From: JAWVFM01 sp963843315
GTDB taxonomy: Bacteria > Actinomycetota > Thermoleophilia > Solirubrobacterales > 70-9
Direction of reading: 5' to 3'
DNA length: 64,000 bases
Assembly (NCBI GenBank): GCA_963843315.1
Contig: CAWJJU010000003.1
Span: 62,001-126,000, forward strand
How positions within the stretch are numbered: position 1 is the stretch's first letter; each line of letters opens with the position of its first letter. The position numbers and the translations under genes are program-made. This document shows positions 52,654-61,410 of the stretch, in pieces. The notes beneath the pieces were generated by a model that saw only the letters and a list, made by a program, of their open reading frames with translations, had not been told where the DNA came from and made no database searches.

Positions 52654-53562
52654 TTAGTGACTCGCGGCGGTTGCGCCGCCGAGGTAGATAGCGGTGAGGG
52701 TTGCGAAGATGAATGCCTGGAGCGTTGCGATCAGGCCCAACTCCAGCATGAAGAACGCGAAGGCGAGGGGGAAGGTCAGCAGGCCCAGGGCGGCCACACC
52801 GAGAAGGACCGCGAGCCCTCCGCCCATGAATAGAAGCAGCAGGTGGCCCGCGAGGATGTTCGCGAAGAGTCGCACCGACAGCGAGATCAGCCGGGCGAAG
52901 TGCGAGATGGCCTCGATCACGAAGAAGAACCCCTTCGCGAAGGGATTCATGTCCTCGAGCCCCGGCGGGAGCCAGCTCGCCAGATACGGGAAGAAGCCCT
53001 TGGCGCGGACGCCCTCGACGTGGTAGGAGATCCAGACGACGAGGGTCAGGGCCAGGGGAATCGAGAGATTCGCCGTCGCGGCATAGAGCGAGAGCGACGG
53101 GATCTGCAGGCCGAAGATGCTGATTTCGTGCTCCGTGTTGGTCGGCAGCGGGATGAAGCCGATCATGTTCGAGAACCAGATGAAGAAGAAGAGTGTGGCC
53201 AGGAAGGGGAACCAGCGGGCCGCCATCTTCGCGTCGAGGTTGCCGCCCGTGATGTTGTTGCGGGTCAGGTCGTAGGCGAGCTCCACCGCCATCTGGGTCT
53301 TGTTGGGCTCGCGCTGCATGCGCTTGGCGATGTAGGTCATGACCCCGATCGTCAGGCCGGTCGCCAGCACCAGGTAGAGCACGACCTTGTTGATCGACAG
53401 GTCGATCCCGCCGATCTTGATCGTGACCCAGGGGTCGAGGAAGAACTCGTTCTGAGGCTTGAACGCGTCGTTCTTCCCCGCGTTGCCCAGGAAGATGCCG
53501 AGCGCGATGATGATCAAGCCGTAGAGGACCGCCCCCAGGATGATCTTGCGGCGGTTGCTCAT
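52654..53562 (-). CDS. atpB: ATP synthase Fo a subunit
   Basis: A 302-aa membrane subunit with six or so helices forming the proton half-channels. The essential Arg lies in LISLSVRLFANILAGHLLL, and the following helix has FMLELGLIATLQAFIFATLT. The N-terminus has a helix and a periplasmic-side FFLDPWVTIKIGGIDLSINK segment. ATG 53562 overlaps the stop of the AtpI-like gene (ATGA), so the longer ORF to 53826 is rejected. Confidence 0.94.
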   Translation of the reverse strand: MSNRRKIILGAVLYGLIIIALGIFLGNAGKNDAFKPQNEFFLDPWVTIKIGGIDLSINKVVLYLVLATGLTIGVMTYIAKRMQREPNKTQMAVELAYDLTRNNITGGNLDAKMAARWFPFLATLFFFIWFSNMIGFIPLPTNTEHEISIFGLQIPSLSLYAATANLSIPLALTLVVWISYHVEGVRAKGFFPYLASWLPPGLEDMNPFAKGFFFVIEAISHFARLISLSVRLFANILAGHLLLLFMGGGLAVLLGVAALGLLTFPLAFAFFMLELGLIATLQAFIFATLTAIYLGGATAASH

Positions 53563-53981
53563 GGCTTCTCCGGAATCTCGAGCAGGCGGGCCAGGGCCTC
53601 CGACGCCAGCGACACCGTCACGAGGATCGCGGCGAGCACCGCCGCGGCGAGCCCATCCTCGCGGGAGCCGAGCAGGCCCACCAGCAGGATGGGAAGGGTG
53701 ATCACCCACAGGCGCACCAGCATCGAGCCCGCCAGCAAGCCCACGGCGTTGCGCCGTACCCCCGCCTCCAGCGACCTCATCGCGTGGCGCTGGGCGGCGG
53801 TCTGGACGACGCGCTGCGCGATCCACGCCGCGGCGATGACCACGTAGCCGAGCATCGGCAGGCTCGCGAGCAGGAACACGGGCAGCGCGATCGCCAGGAC
53901 GATCAGGTCCAGGTAGCGGACGCCGAGGCCGGCACGACGAGGTGCGGGCTTGGCTCCTCCCTCTAGAGCGAGCGTCGACAC
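53559..53981 (-). CDS. AtpI-like membrane protein preceding the ATP synthase genes
   Basis: A 140-aa protein with four hydrophobic segments (LDLIVLAIALPVFLLASLPM, VVIAAAWIA, LLAGSMLVRLWVITLPILLV, AAVLAAILVTVSLASEALA). Its place immediately before atpB, with an ATGA overlap, is that of atpI, whose product aids c-ring or magnesium-linked assembly. Sequence similarity to known AtpI is weak by eye, so the name is positional. The start GTG 53981 is the ORF limit. Confidence 0.65.
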   Translation of the reverse strand: MSTLALEGGAKPAPRRAGLGVRYLDLIVLAIALPVFLLASLPMLGYVVIAAAWIAQRVVQTAAQRHAMRSLEAGVRRNAVGLLAGSMLVRLWVITLPILLVGLLGSREDGLAAAVLAAILVTVSLASEALARLLEIPEKP

Positions 53982-54311
53982 GGGAACTGTCGCCGGCGCC
54001 GCCGGGGCCCGCCGCGCAGCCGCGACGCTACACAGCCCTGCCGGGCTCGCGGGATCCTCGAGCCGGGCCCCCCTCGACCGCCCACCGAACGCGAGGGCGC
54101 CCCGCGACGGCGGCAGCGACGATCCTGCCTGGAGGCTTCGCGATCGCCGGGGGAATCGAAGTCAGGGTCTGGCAAGGCTCGGTCTGGATGGGAGGACGGG
54201 ACGACCGACGAGCGGCCCGCAAAGGTGCTCGTCGGCGGATGGCGAATATATCCGAATCGGCGATTTCACCGGGCCGGGAGAGCGTCTCCACGAGCCGATC
54301 GCCACGAACTC
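53982..54311. other. 330-bp interval upstream of the ATP synthase operon
   Basis: No convincing gene. On the minus strand it should hold the operon promoter: TAGCGT at 54030-54025 and TATATT at 54250-54245 are the best -10-like hexamers, giving leaders of about 40 or 260 nt. Neither has a clear -35. The facing gene stop is at 54312. Confidence 0.4.
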
Positions 54312-55571
54312 TCAGGGGTCTCCGGGGGGAGCTTCGAACTCGCCGGTTTCCGGGTTGACGATGGTGAAGCTCCCCGTTTCGAGCTCGCGGGAGACGCCGG
54401 CGTCGATCTCCGCCTCCGAAGGCGTCTGCCCCGGCACCCGCACCAGCTGGCGCGTGCGGAAGCCGCGCAGCTTCAGGATCTCGAGGACCACCACCAGGTA
54501 GACGCTCGCCGCCGCGGCGGCCAGGCCGAAGGCGATCATGACGGTGGTCCAGAAGAAGTCGAAGTGTCCGTGGTTGTCGCTGTACGGCACGAAGCGAAGG
54601 GCCAGAGCGAGAACCGCCATCACCGTCGCCCACCCGTAGAGGTAGAGGAGAGTCCGCCGCTGCGAGAACCCGATGTTCGCCATGCGGTGATGGAAATGCC
54701 AGCGATCCGCCTCGTAGATTGGCCGCCGGTACTTGATGCGCTTGGCGACGACGAATCCGGTGTCGAGGATCGGCACGGCAAGGATCAGCAGCGGGAAGAA
54801 GAGCGCCACCACGGCGTTGGTCTTCAGCGCGCCCTCGATGGCGATCACCCCGAGCAGGTAGCCGAGCAGGTTGGAGCCCGTGTCGCCCATGAAGCTCGAA
54901 GCGGGCGGGAAGCCGTGGCGAAGGAACCCGAGGGCGCTGCCGGCCGTGAGCGAGGCCAGCACGGCGGCGCCGGTGCGGTTCAGCGACAGGGCGATGATCG
55001 CGAGGGTCACGGCCGAGATCAGGCAGACGCCCGCCGCCAGGCCATCGACCCCGTCGATCAGGTTGATCACGTTCATCATCCCCACGAGCCCGATCAGGGT
55101 CAGCACCTCGCCGACCTTGATGTCGCCGACGATCGGGGCGTTGTGCACGAGGACGTGGCGCAGGTCCACCGCACCGAGGAACGGAAGCGTGAAGTGGACG
55201 ACCGCGACCCCGTGAAATACGGGGAGCAACGCGGCGAGGAACTGGCCCAGGAGCTTCACGCCGGCGGGCAGGCCGAGGGCGTCGTCGGCGACGCCGACCA
55301 GTGCGGTCGCGATCGCGCCGCCGATGATCGCCCAGGTCAGCTCGGCGCTGGGCAGGAAGAGCACCGCCGCGAGCACGGCGCCCGCCAGCATCGCGACGCC
55401 GCCCAGGCGCGGTGTGGGGACCTGGTGCAGGCTGCGCTCGCGCGGGTAGTCGATCGCCCCGATCCGGCGCGCGAGACGCTCGGTCGAGGGGACGAGCAGC
55501 CAGGCGACGACGGCCGCGACTGCGAACGCGTAGAGCGAGAAGATGTCCGGCGGCCTGCCGTCAACGAACAT
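54312..55571 (-). CDS. Glycosyltransferase family 4 (WecA/TagO/MraY-like) polyprenyl-phosphate sugar-1-P transferase
   Basis: A 419-aa membrane enzyme that loads a HexNAc-1-phosphate onto undecaprenyl phosphate to start envelope polymer synthesis. About ten helices are predicted. Conserved cytoplasmic loops are visible: GVADDALGLPAGVKLLGQ, the NLIDGVDGLAAGV motif, and the HFHHRMANIGFSQRR loop typical of the WecA/TagO/Rgp branch. The C-terminus (about 50 residues) is polar and extra. TACGCT lies 16 nt before the ATG. The DUF354 gene lies upstream on the same strand. Confidence 0.9.
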   Translation of the reverse strand: MFVDGRPPDIFSLYAFAVAAVVAWLLVPSTERLARRIGAIDYPRERSLHQVPTPRLGGVAMLAGAVLAAVLFLPSAELTWAIIGGAIATALVGVADDALGLPAGVKLLGQFLAALLPVFHGVAVVHFTLPFLGAVDLRHVLVHNAPIVGDIKVGEVLTLIGLVGMMNVINLIDGVDGLAAGVCLISAVTLAIIALSLNRTGAAVLASLTAGSALGFLRHGFPPASSFMGDTGSNLLGYLLGVIAIEGALKTNAVVALFFPLLILAVPILDTGFVVAKRIKYRRPIYEADRWHFHHRMANIGFSQRRTLLYLYGWATVMAVLALALRFVPYSDNHGHFDFFWTTVMIAFGLAAAAASVYLVVVLEILKLRGFRTRQLVRVPGQTPSEAEIDAGVSRELETGSFTIVNPETGEFEAPPGDP

Positions 55572-55601
55572 GAGCCAACCGCGGGCGAGCGTACTCGACG
55601 G

Positions 55602-56606
55602 TCACGTTGCCGCAGCCACGGCCAGGGCCGCCTGGGCAAGCAACCCCGGATCGCGCGGATTGCGCACACCCACCGGTGCCGAGCGCTTGACGAGCGCCAG
55701 GTCGTCATAGCCGGTGAGGACGTTCAGGTCGCCCGCGGCGATGAGCGCCGCGTCGACCGCGCCCATCCGGCCGCTGAACATCGTCCAGACGGGCGTCCCC
55801 AGCGCGACCGCCTCACGGTTCATGGTCCCCCCGGCGCCGACGACGAGGTCCGCGTACGCGATCAGGCTCTGGCCGTCGATGGCGCGCTCGGGGACCACCA
55901 CGCTCGGGTGGCGTGAGAGCTCCCGCCGCTGGCCGTCGGTGCGAGGGATCACGACCGCGGCGACCCCTTCGGCCGCGGCCAGCCTCGGGATGACGTCGGC
56001 GTAGATCTCGTTTGGCGCGTGGTAGGCGGAGTTCTCGGGCGGCGGGCGGACGACCATTAGCACCCGCTCCCGGTCCAGCCCGAGCTCGTCCAGCACGGAT
56101 GGGTCGGGCTCGAAGTCCGCGAGGTAGTAGTCCTCCTTCAGGCCGGGAAAGCGGAAGAGCTTGCGCTCCGCGGCGCCGGCCCGACGCATCGCGGCAACCG
56201 GGATCGCGTCGGGAACCATCACGCGGCGGGCTGCGCGGAAGGCGAGTTGGCGCTGGAGCCCCGCGTGCTCGTAGTCCTGCATCTCCACGAGGGGGATCCG
56301 CAGGAGCGTCGCCACCACGGCGGCGTCGACGGAGCCGTGGCCGAGCGCCAGGTCGAAGCGGTGGCCGCGGGCCCAGCGCGTGAGCGCCGCGCTTCGGCGC
56401 GCGAGCGCGGTTGCCTTACCGAGCGTGGAGTCGCCGTGGGAGCCGACCGCCTCGTAGGGCAGCCCGAGCCGCTCGAGGATGGCGAGCGTCTGGCCGTACT
56501 CGCGCGCCGTGATCGCGACCTCGTGGCCGTCCGCCTCGAAGCGCTCGATCAGCGGGCGCAGCACGATCGGGTGCGGCGCCGCCGTGCAGTCGACCCAGAT
56601 CCTCAC
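55602..56606 (-). CDS. DUF354 family protein (GT-B-like fold)
   Basis: A 334-aa protein of the DUF354 family, thought to have a glycosyltransferase-B fold related to UDP-GlcNAc 2-epimerase and MurG-type enzymes; activity is unproven. Typical segments are MRIWVDCTAAPHPIVLRPLI, LALGHGSVDAAVVATLLRIP, and ADLVVGAGGTMNREAVALGT, followed by PVWTMFSGRMGAVD. GTG 56606 lies 7 nt after TAGGCT, so it is probably leaderless. It probably belongs to the same envelope-polymer pathway as the adjacent transferase. Confidence 0.82.
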   Translation of the reverse strand: MRIWVDCTAAPHPIVLRPLIERFEADGHEVAITAREYGQTLAILERLGLPYEAVGSHGDSTLGKATALARRSAALTRWARGHRFDLALGHGSVDAAVVATLLRIPLVEMQDYEHAGLQRQLAFRAARRVMVPDAIPVAAMRRAGAAERKLFRFPGLKEDYYLADFEPDPSVLDELGLDRERVLMVVRPPPENSAYHAPNEIYADVIPRLAAAEGVAAVVIPRTDGQRRELSRHPSVVVPERAIDGQSLIAYADLVVGAGGTMNREAVALGTPVWTMFSGRMGAVDAALIAAGDLNVLTGYDDLALVKRSAPVGVRNPRDPGLLAQAALAVAAAT

Positions 56607-56632
56607 GCGCAGGAGCCTAGCCCGCCCCCCGA

Positions 56633-56681
56633 GAACGTCCCGGAGTGATGGCTATACGGGGTAGTGAGGGACGTTCATCGG
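56633..56681 (+). repeat. Hairpin repeat, copy 1
   Basis: GAACGTCCC (56633-56641) and GGGACGTTC (56668-56676) bracket a 26-base centre. Bases 56646-56681 are identical to 59210-59245. It lies in the divergent gap between the DUF354 and acyltransferase genes. Confidence 0.8.
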
Positions 56682-56703
56682 CGGGTGGCAGACTCCGAGG
56701 TCG

Positions 56704-57807
56704 ATGGGCGACGCCTCCATTCGCGCGGGCGCCGAGCCGCGCCGCGCCAACAACATCGGCACCCTGCGTCTGCTCGGCGCGCTCGCCGTGCTGTTCGGCC
56801 ACAGCTTCGCGCTGGCCGGGAGCGCGCATTCGCGCGACCCCGTCTCCGACGTCACCCGCGTCATCGCGCCCTACGACATGGGGCTGCCCGGGGTGGGCGT
56901 CGCGATGTTCTTCGTCATCTCGGGCTACCTCGTGACCCAGAGCTACCGGCGCCGGGGCAACCTGGTCGCCTACGCCGAGGCGCGCGTGCTGCGGATCTAC
57001 CCGGCGCTCATCTTCGCGGTCCTGGCGGCAATCGCTCTGGGCGCCGTCATCACCACCGTCGCCACCTCGAGCTATCTCTCCAGCCGCGAGACAATCGGCT
57101 ACGGCGTTCACGACTCGACCCTGTTCGACCTCCGGTACACGCTGCCCGGCGTCTTCGGCTCGAACCCCTCCGACGCGGTCAACGGGTCACTGTGGACCCT
57201 GCCGGTCGAGCTGCGGATGTACGTGCTCGTCGCCATCGCGGGCGTGCTCGGAGCGGTCGGCCGGCGCGGCGCGTTCAACGCCCTTCTCGCCGCGATCGTC
57301 GTCCTCGCGGTGGCGTGGCCGGACAACCCGATGCTCGCGAAGGCCGACCACCAGCAGGTCGCGGTGTTCTTCCTCGCCGGAGCCGCCCTGTTCGTCAATC
57401 GCGACCTCGTCCCGCTTCGCGCCGCCGGCGCGGCGATCGCCGTCGCCGCAGCGGCCCTGGCGAGCCTCACCGGCGCCTATCCGCTCGCGTTCGCCTTCGC
57501 CTTCGCCTACGTGATCCTGTGGGTCGGGCTGGGCGACGGGTTTCGCCTGCCCGACCTCGGCGCGCGCGGCGACCTCTCCTACGGCGCCTACCTCTACGCG
57601 TTCCCCGTCACCCAGCTGTGGGTCCAGATCCTCTCCCCCGGCTCGCCCTGGGTCGTTGCGGTGCTGACATTCGTGACGACCATGCCGCTTGCCATGTTGA
57701 GCTGGCATCTGATCGAGCGACCCGCCCTGCGCCGCAAGGGCACCGCGGAGCGCTGGCTCTCTCGCGTCCGGCGTCGTCCCCTGGCCGACGCGGCGCCGCC
57801 GGCGTAG
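56704..57807 (+). CDS. Acyltransferase family 3 membrane protein
   Basis: A 367-aa O-acyltransferase of the AT3/OafA type that adds acyl groups to envelope sugars. About ten helices are predicted; the conserved His is in GALAVLFGHSFALAG, followed by GVAMFFVISGYLVTQSYRRR and RVLRIYPALIFAV. There is no SGNH domain at the C-terminus, which ends in a basic, Pro/Ala tail. It is divergent from DUF354 and convergent with glyA. Its target is probably the polymer made by the neighbouring transferases. Confidence 0.88.
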   Translation: MGDASIRAGAEPRRANNIGTLRLLGALAVLFGHSFALAGSAHSRDPVSDVTRVIAPYDMGLPGVGVAMFFVISGYLVTQSYRRRGNLVAYAEARVLRIYPALIFAVLAAIALGAVITTVATSSYLSSRETIGYGVHDSTLFDLRYTLPGVFGSNPSDAVNGSLWTLPVELRMYVLVAIAGVLGAVGRRGAFNALLAAIVVLAVAWPDNPMLAKADHQQVAVFFLAGAALFVNRDLVPLRAAGAAIAVAAAALASLTGAYPLAFAFAFAYVILWVGLGDGFRLPDLGARGDLSYGAYLYAFPVTQLWVQILSPGSPWVVAVLTFVTTMPLAMLSWHLIERPALRRKGTAERWLSRVRRRPLADAAPPA

Positions 57808-57827
57808 CCGCAACGCCCGGCCTGCGG

Positions 57828-59108
57828 CTACGCAGCGACAGCCGAGAGCTGCGGGTAGAGCGGGTAGCGCTCCATCAGCGCGCCCGTACGCTCGCGAAGC
57901 CCGGCCTTCTCGTCGTCGAAGCGATCGGTGAGGGCGACCGAGATGACGTCGGCGATCTCGCGCAGGTCGTCCTCCACGAGCCCGCGCGTGGTGAGCGCGG
58001 GCGTGCCGATGCGAAGTCCCGACGGGTTCATCGGTGGGCGCTCGTCGAAGGGGATCGCGTTGCGATTGACGGTGATCCCCACCTCCTCCATGCGCGCCTC
58101 GGCCGTCTTGCCGTCGAGTCCGGTCTTCGTCAGGTCGACGAGCACCAGATGGACGTCGGTGCCGCCGGTCAGGACGTCGATGCCGCCCTCCATCAGGCCC
58201 TGGGCGAAGGCCTGGGCGTTGGCGACCGTCTGTCGCTGGCGGTCCTTGAACGGCTGCGACTGCGCGATCCCCAGCGCCACCGCCTTCGCGGCGATGATGT
58301 GCATCAGCGGACCCCCCTGCTGACCGGGAAAGACGGCGCGGTTGATATCGGCGGCGAGCTCCTCGGTGCAGAGGATCATCCCGCTGCGGGGGCCGCACAG
58401 CGTCTTGTGGATCGTCGTCGTGACGACGTGGGCGTGCGGCACCGGGCTGGGGTGATCGCCCGACGCCACTAGTCCGGCGAAGTGCGCCATGTCGACCATC
58501 AGCTTCGCGCCGACGGAGTCGGCGATCTCGCGGAAAGCGGCGAAGTCGAGGTGGCGCGGGTAGGCGGACCAGCCGGCCACGATCAGCTTGGGCCGGTGCT
58601 CGTGAGCGAGGCGCTCGACCTCGTCCATGTCGACGCGCAGGTCCTCGCGACTGACGTGGTAGGCGATGACCTCGTAGAGCTTTCCGGAGACGTTCAGCTT
58701 CATCCCGTGCGTGAGATGCCCGCCGTGGTCGAGGGCGAGGCCCATGATCTTCTCGCCCGGGTCGAGGAGCGCCATGTAGGCGGCGTTGTTGGCCTGGGCG
58801 CCCGCGTGGGGCTGCACGTTGGCGTGCTCGGCCCCGAACAGCTCCTTCGCCCGGTCGATTGCGAGTTGCTCCGCGACGTCGACCTCCTCGCATCCCCCGT
58901 AGTAGCGCTTGCCGGGGTAGCCCTCGGCGTACTTGTTGGTCAGCACCGAGCCGGCGGCGTCGAGCACGGCCTGGGGCACGAAGTTCTCCGAGGCGATCAT
59001 CTCCAGCGTGTTCTGCTGGCGATGGAGCTCGCGCCGCAGGACCTCGGCGATGGCGGGGTCGACCTCGGCAAGGGGGGCGGTCTGGAAGTCGTTTGGCAGG
59101 TCCGTCAT
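57828..59108 (-). CDS. glyA: Serine hydroxymethyltransferase
   Basis: A 426-aa PLP enzyme converting serine and tetrahydrofolate to glycine and methylene-tetrahydrofolate. It has the family start QNTLEMIASENFVPQAVLDA, YAEGYPGKRYYGGCE, VDMAHFAGLVASG and the PLP-binding lysine in TTTIHKTLCGPRSG. ATG 59108 has GAAGGA 5 nt upstream and is preferred over the ORF limit at 59153; TAACTT at about 59159 is a plausible -10. It is divergent from the R2lox-like gene, with a hairpin repeat between them. Confidence 0.95.
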   Translation of the reverse strand: MTDLPNDFQTAPLAEVDPAIAEVLRRELHRQQNTLEMIASENFVPQAVLDAAGSVLTNKYAEGYPGKRYYGGCEEVDVAEQLAIDRAKELFGAEHANVQPHAGAQANNAAYMALLDPGEKIMGLALDHGGHLTHGMKLNVSGKLYEVIAYHVSREDLRVDMDEVERLAHEHRPKLIVAGWSAYPRHLDFAAFREIADSVGAKLMVDMAHFAGLVASGDHPSPVPHAHVVTTTIHKTLCGPRSGMILCTEELAADINRAVFPGQQGGPLMHIIAAKAVALGIAQSQPFKDRQRQTVANAQAFAQGLMEGGIDVLTGGTDVHLVLVDLTKTGLDGKTAEARMEEVGITVNRNAIPFDERPPMNPSGLRIGTPALTTRGLVEDDLREIADVISVALTDRFDDEKAGLRERTGALMERYPLYPQLSAVAA

Positions 59109-59196
59109 GTGGTCCTTCGTCCGCGGGTTCGAGTTCGGCATTGAGGGTGACACAAGTTATGCGCCACGGCCGACACATCCGCCACCCCACCACCGT

Positions 59197-59245
59197 GAAC
59201 GTCCCTGACTGATGGCTATACGGGGTAGTGAGGGACGTTCATCGG
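59197..59245 (+). repeat. Hairpin repeat, copy 2
   Basis: GAACGTCCCT (59197-59206) and AGGGACGTTC (59231-59240) are perfect 10-bp arms. Bases 59210-59245 are identical to 56646-56681, in the same orientation, and it again lies in a divergent gap. Confidence 0.8.
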
Positions 59246-59313
59246 GGGTGGCAATTACTGAACGCTTGGTATATATTGCCCGCCAACCCCGACCACCACC
59301 TGGAGGAGCGCGC

Positions 59314-60291
59314 ATGGCCGCCACGGAAACGACCACCACCACCAACGGAGAGCTGCACACCGACGACGAGGCCCTCTCCGTCCTGATGGACGCCGACATC
59401 GACAAGGTGATGTCGGGGCTCGACCGGATCATCGAGGCCGCCCCCTCCTACGAGAAGCTCTTCATGCGCTGGCAGCGCCAGCAGTGGAACACCGAGGAGT
59501 TCGACTTCACCGAGGATGCCAAGCAGTGGGCGGACCCCGACGGCTTCACCGAGGAAGAGCGGAAGTTCATCACCTTCGGCTTCTCGCAGTTCTTCGTCGC
59601 GGAGAACAGCGTGACCGTGGAGCTCATCCCGTTCGCGCTCGCGACGCCGGTGAAGGAGGCCCAGCTGTTCCTGACCACGCAGATCGCCGACGAGGCGAAG
59701 CACGTGGTCTTCTGGGACCGCTTCTACCGCGAGGTGTTCCAGTCCACGCCGGAGTCGATCGGGGCCCAGCTTGCCGAGCACAAGTCAGTCGTCAACGACG
59801 ACTGGAAGACGCTCTTCGACGGCATCCTTCATGGCTGCGCGGAGGACCTGCGCAACGACCCGACGGATTTCCCGGCCCTCGTCCGGGGCGTCACCGTCTA
59901 CATGATCGTCATCGAGGGGATGCTGGCCCTCTCGGCGGCGCGATTCATGATCAAGTCGCTGAAGGACAAGGGTAGGTTCCCCGGGTTCCTGGCCGGCTTC
60001 ACGGCGGTCAACCGGGACGAGTCGCGCCATGTCGGCTTCGGAGTCAAGTTCCTGGCCGATGCGATCAAGGCCGACCCGGCCAACGCGCAGATCGTCATCG
60101 ACACCCTCAAGGAGACCCTGCCGGTGGCCCCGCTCGTGTTCGTTCCGCCGTGGGTGGACGACCCCTACAACTTCGACACGCCCTTCTACCACTCGTCGGA
60201 GATCTTCGCCTACGCCACCAAGGCGCTTTCGAAGAAGCTCGCCGCGATGGGCCTGGATCCGGCGGCCCTGGGCGAGCCGGCCGCCGCTTGA
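59314..60291 (+). CDS. R2-like ligand-binding oxidase (R2lox)-like diiron/manganese-iron protein
   Basis: A 325-aa ferritin-like protein usually named ribonucleotide reductase beta. Metal ligands are Glu in FVAENSVTVEL, Glu and His in ADEAKHVVF, Glu in VIEGMLAL and Glu and His in RDESRHVGFG. After the first ExxH there is no radical tyrosine where class I R2 has one. The Val three residues after the first Glu and the Tyr five residues before EGML match the Val and Tyr that crosslink in R2lox. No nrdA is nearby, which supports an R2lox assignment. A GGAGGAG site precedes ATG 59314, and TATATATT upstream is a likely -10. Confidence 0.82.
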   Translation: MAATETTTTTNGELHTDDEALSVLMDADIDKVMSGLDRIIEAAPSYEKLFMRWQRQQWNTEEFDFTEDAKQWADPDGFTEEERKFITFGFSQFFVAENSVTVELIPFALATPVKEAQLFLTTQIADEAKHVVFWDRFYREVFQSTPESIGAQLAEHKSVVNDDWKTLFDGILHGCAEDLRNDPTDFPALVRGVTVYMIVIEGMLALSAARFMIKSLKDKGRFPGFLAGFTAVNRDESRHVGFGVKFLADAIKADPANAQIVIDTLKETLPVAPLVFVPPWVDDPYNFDTPFYHSSEIFAYATKALSKKLAAMGLDPAALGEPAAA

Positions 60292-60911
60292 GCACCAATT
60301 CCGAGACCCAGCGAGCCCGCCCCGGGCGCCCCTCAACGGGTGCCCGGGAGCGGATCCTCGAGGCGGCGCTCGAGACGCTCCTGGCCGACGGCTACGCCGG
60401 GCTCACGACGGCGAAGGTCGCCGTGCGGGCGGGCGAGTCCAAGCCGCTGATCGCCTACCACTTCGGTTCCAAGCAGGGGCTCGTAGCGGCGGCGGCTCGC
60501 AACCTGGGCGAGCTGATCACCGCGGAGATCGTGCTCAGCCTCGAGCATGCAGACACTCTGGAGGCGGTGGTCGACGGTGCCGTTGCCGGCGTCTGGCGGA
60601 TCCTCCAGCGCGACGTCCGACTGGCGCGCAGCTATTTCGATCTGAACGCGGTCTCGGTGGTTGAGGACGACGTTCGAGCGGCGTTGCGCGAGGTGAAGGA
60701 CCGCTGGCGCGAGGTCCTCGGCGCGTACCTGCACGACGCTGGAGTTGCTCGCTCCCGCATTCCCAGCGCCACAGTCCTGCTCATGGCCGGCCTCGAAGGC
60801 CTGTCCCTGGAGTGGATCGAGCGCGGCGAGACGCCCGAGCTGCGGCGCGCCAGGGAAATGTTCTCTGGCGCGACCGTCCACGCGATCCGCTGCCAGGCGC
60901 GGCGCGGATAG
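60288..60911 (+). CDS. TetR family transcriptional regulator
   Basis: A 207-aa repressor-type regulator. The N-terminal helix-turn-helix is complete: RERILEAALETLLADGYAGL and TTAKVAVRAGESKPLIAYHF. The C-terminal ligand domain has the TetR-like pattern without a recognised subclass. The TTG start overlaps the stop of the R2lox-like gene (TTGA), so the regulator is made from the same mRNA and may control that operon in response to a small hydrophobic ligand. Confidence 0.88.
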   Translation: MSTNSETQRARPGRPSTGARERILEAALETLLADGYAGLTTAKVAVRAGESKPLIAYHFGSKQGLVAAAARNLGELITAEIVLSLEHADTLEAVVDGAVAGVWRILQRDVRLARSYFDLNAVSVVEDDVRAALREVKDRWREVLGAYLHDAGVARSRIPSATVLLMAGLEGLSLEWIERGETPELRRAREMFSGATVHAIRCQARRG

Positions 60912-60948
60912 GCTCCGCGCACCAATCAAGGCAAGGAGAGCCTCGCAA

Positions 60949-61410
60949 ATGAGCATCGACGAAGGGCTCCGGGAGCGCCGCGAGGCGCTGGTCCGCGAGC
61001 ACATGGAATCGGAGAACGTGCACGACTTCGACACGACGATCGACACGTTCGACCATCCGCGCTACGAGATCATCCCGACCGGAGATGTCTTCGACGGCGA
61101 GGAGGAGGTCCGCCGCTACTTCGACGACACCCGCACGGCGTTTCCGGACCAGCGCAACGAGCTGCTCGAGCTTCACCACGCCGACGACGCGGTGATCGTC
61201 GAGTTCAACCTAATGGGCACCCACGAGGGCCCGCTGCGCGGCATCCCGCCCACCGGCAAGGAGTTCACCTGCCGCTGCACGGCGTTCTTCGTCTTCGACG
61301 GCGAGAAGATCGCCTGCGAGCGCGTCTACTTCGACGCGAACACGATTCTCGGCCAGCTCGGACTGGTGCAGCCCGGCCCGGCCCTCACCGAGGACGGGGG
61401 CGGGTCTTGA
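60949..61410 (+). CDS. SnoaL-like/ester cyclase family protein
   Basis: A 153-aa NTF2-fold protein similar in layout to ester cyclases: NVHDFDTTIDTFDHPRYEII, GEEEVRRYFDDTRTAFPDQR, and GIPPTGKEFTCRCTAFFVFD. AAGGAGAG precedes the ATG. It follows the TetR gene by 37 bp, and its stop overlaps the next start, so three or four genes from 59314 probably form one unit. The substrate is unknown. Confidence 0.78.
   Translation: MSIDEGLRERREALVREHMESENVHDFDTTIDTFDHPRYEIIPTGDVFDGEEEVRRYFDDTRTAFPDQRNELLELHHADDAVIVEFNLMGTHEGPLRGIPPTGKEFTCRCTAFFVFDGEKIACERVYFDANTILGQLGLVQPGPALTEDGGGS

Noticed and set aside
56633..59245. Composite transposon bounded by the two 36-bp repeats
   Set aside because: No transposase lies between them, the genes inside are ordinary (acyltransferase, glyA), and no target-site duplications are visible.
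59270..59282. NrdR box before the R2lox-like gene (GGTATATATTG)
   Set aside because: Only one partial half resembles the consensus and no paired box is seen; it is better explained as a -10 element.
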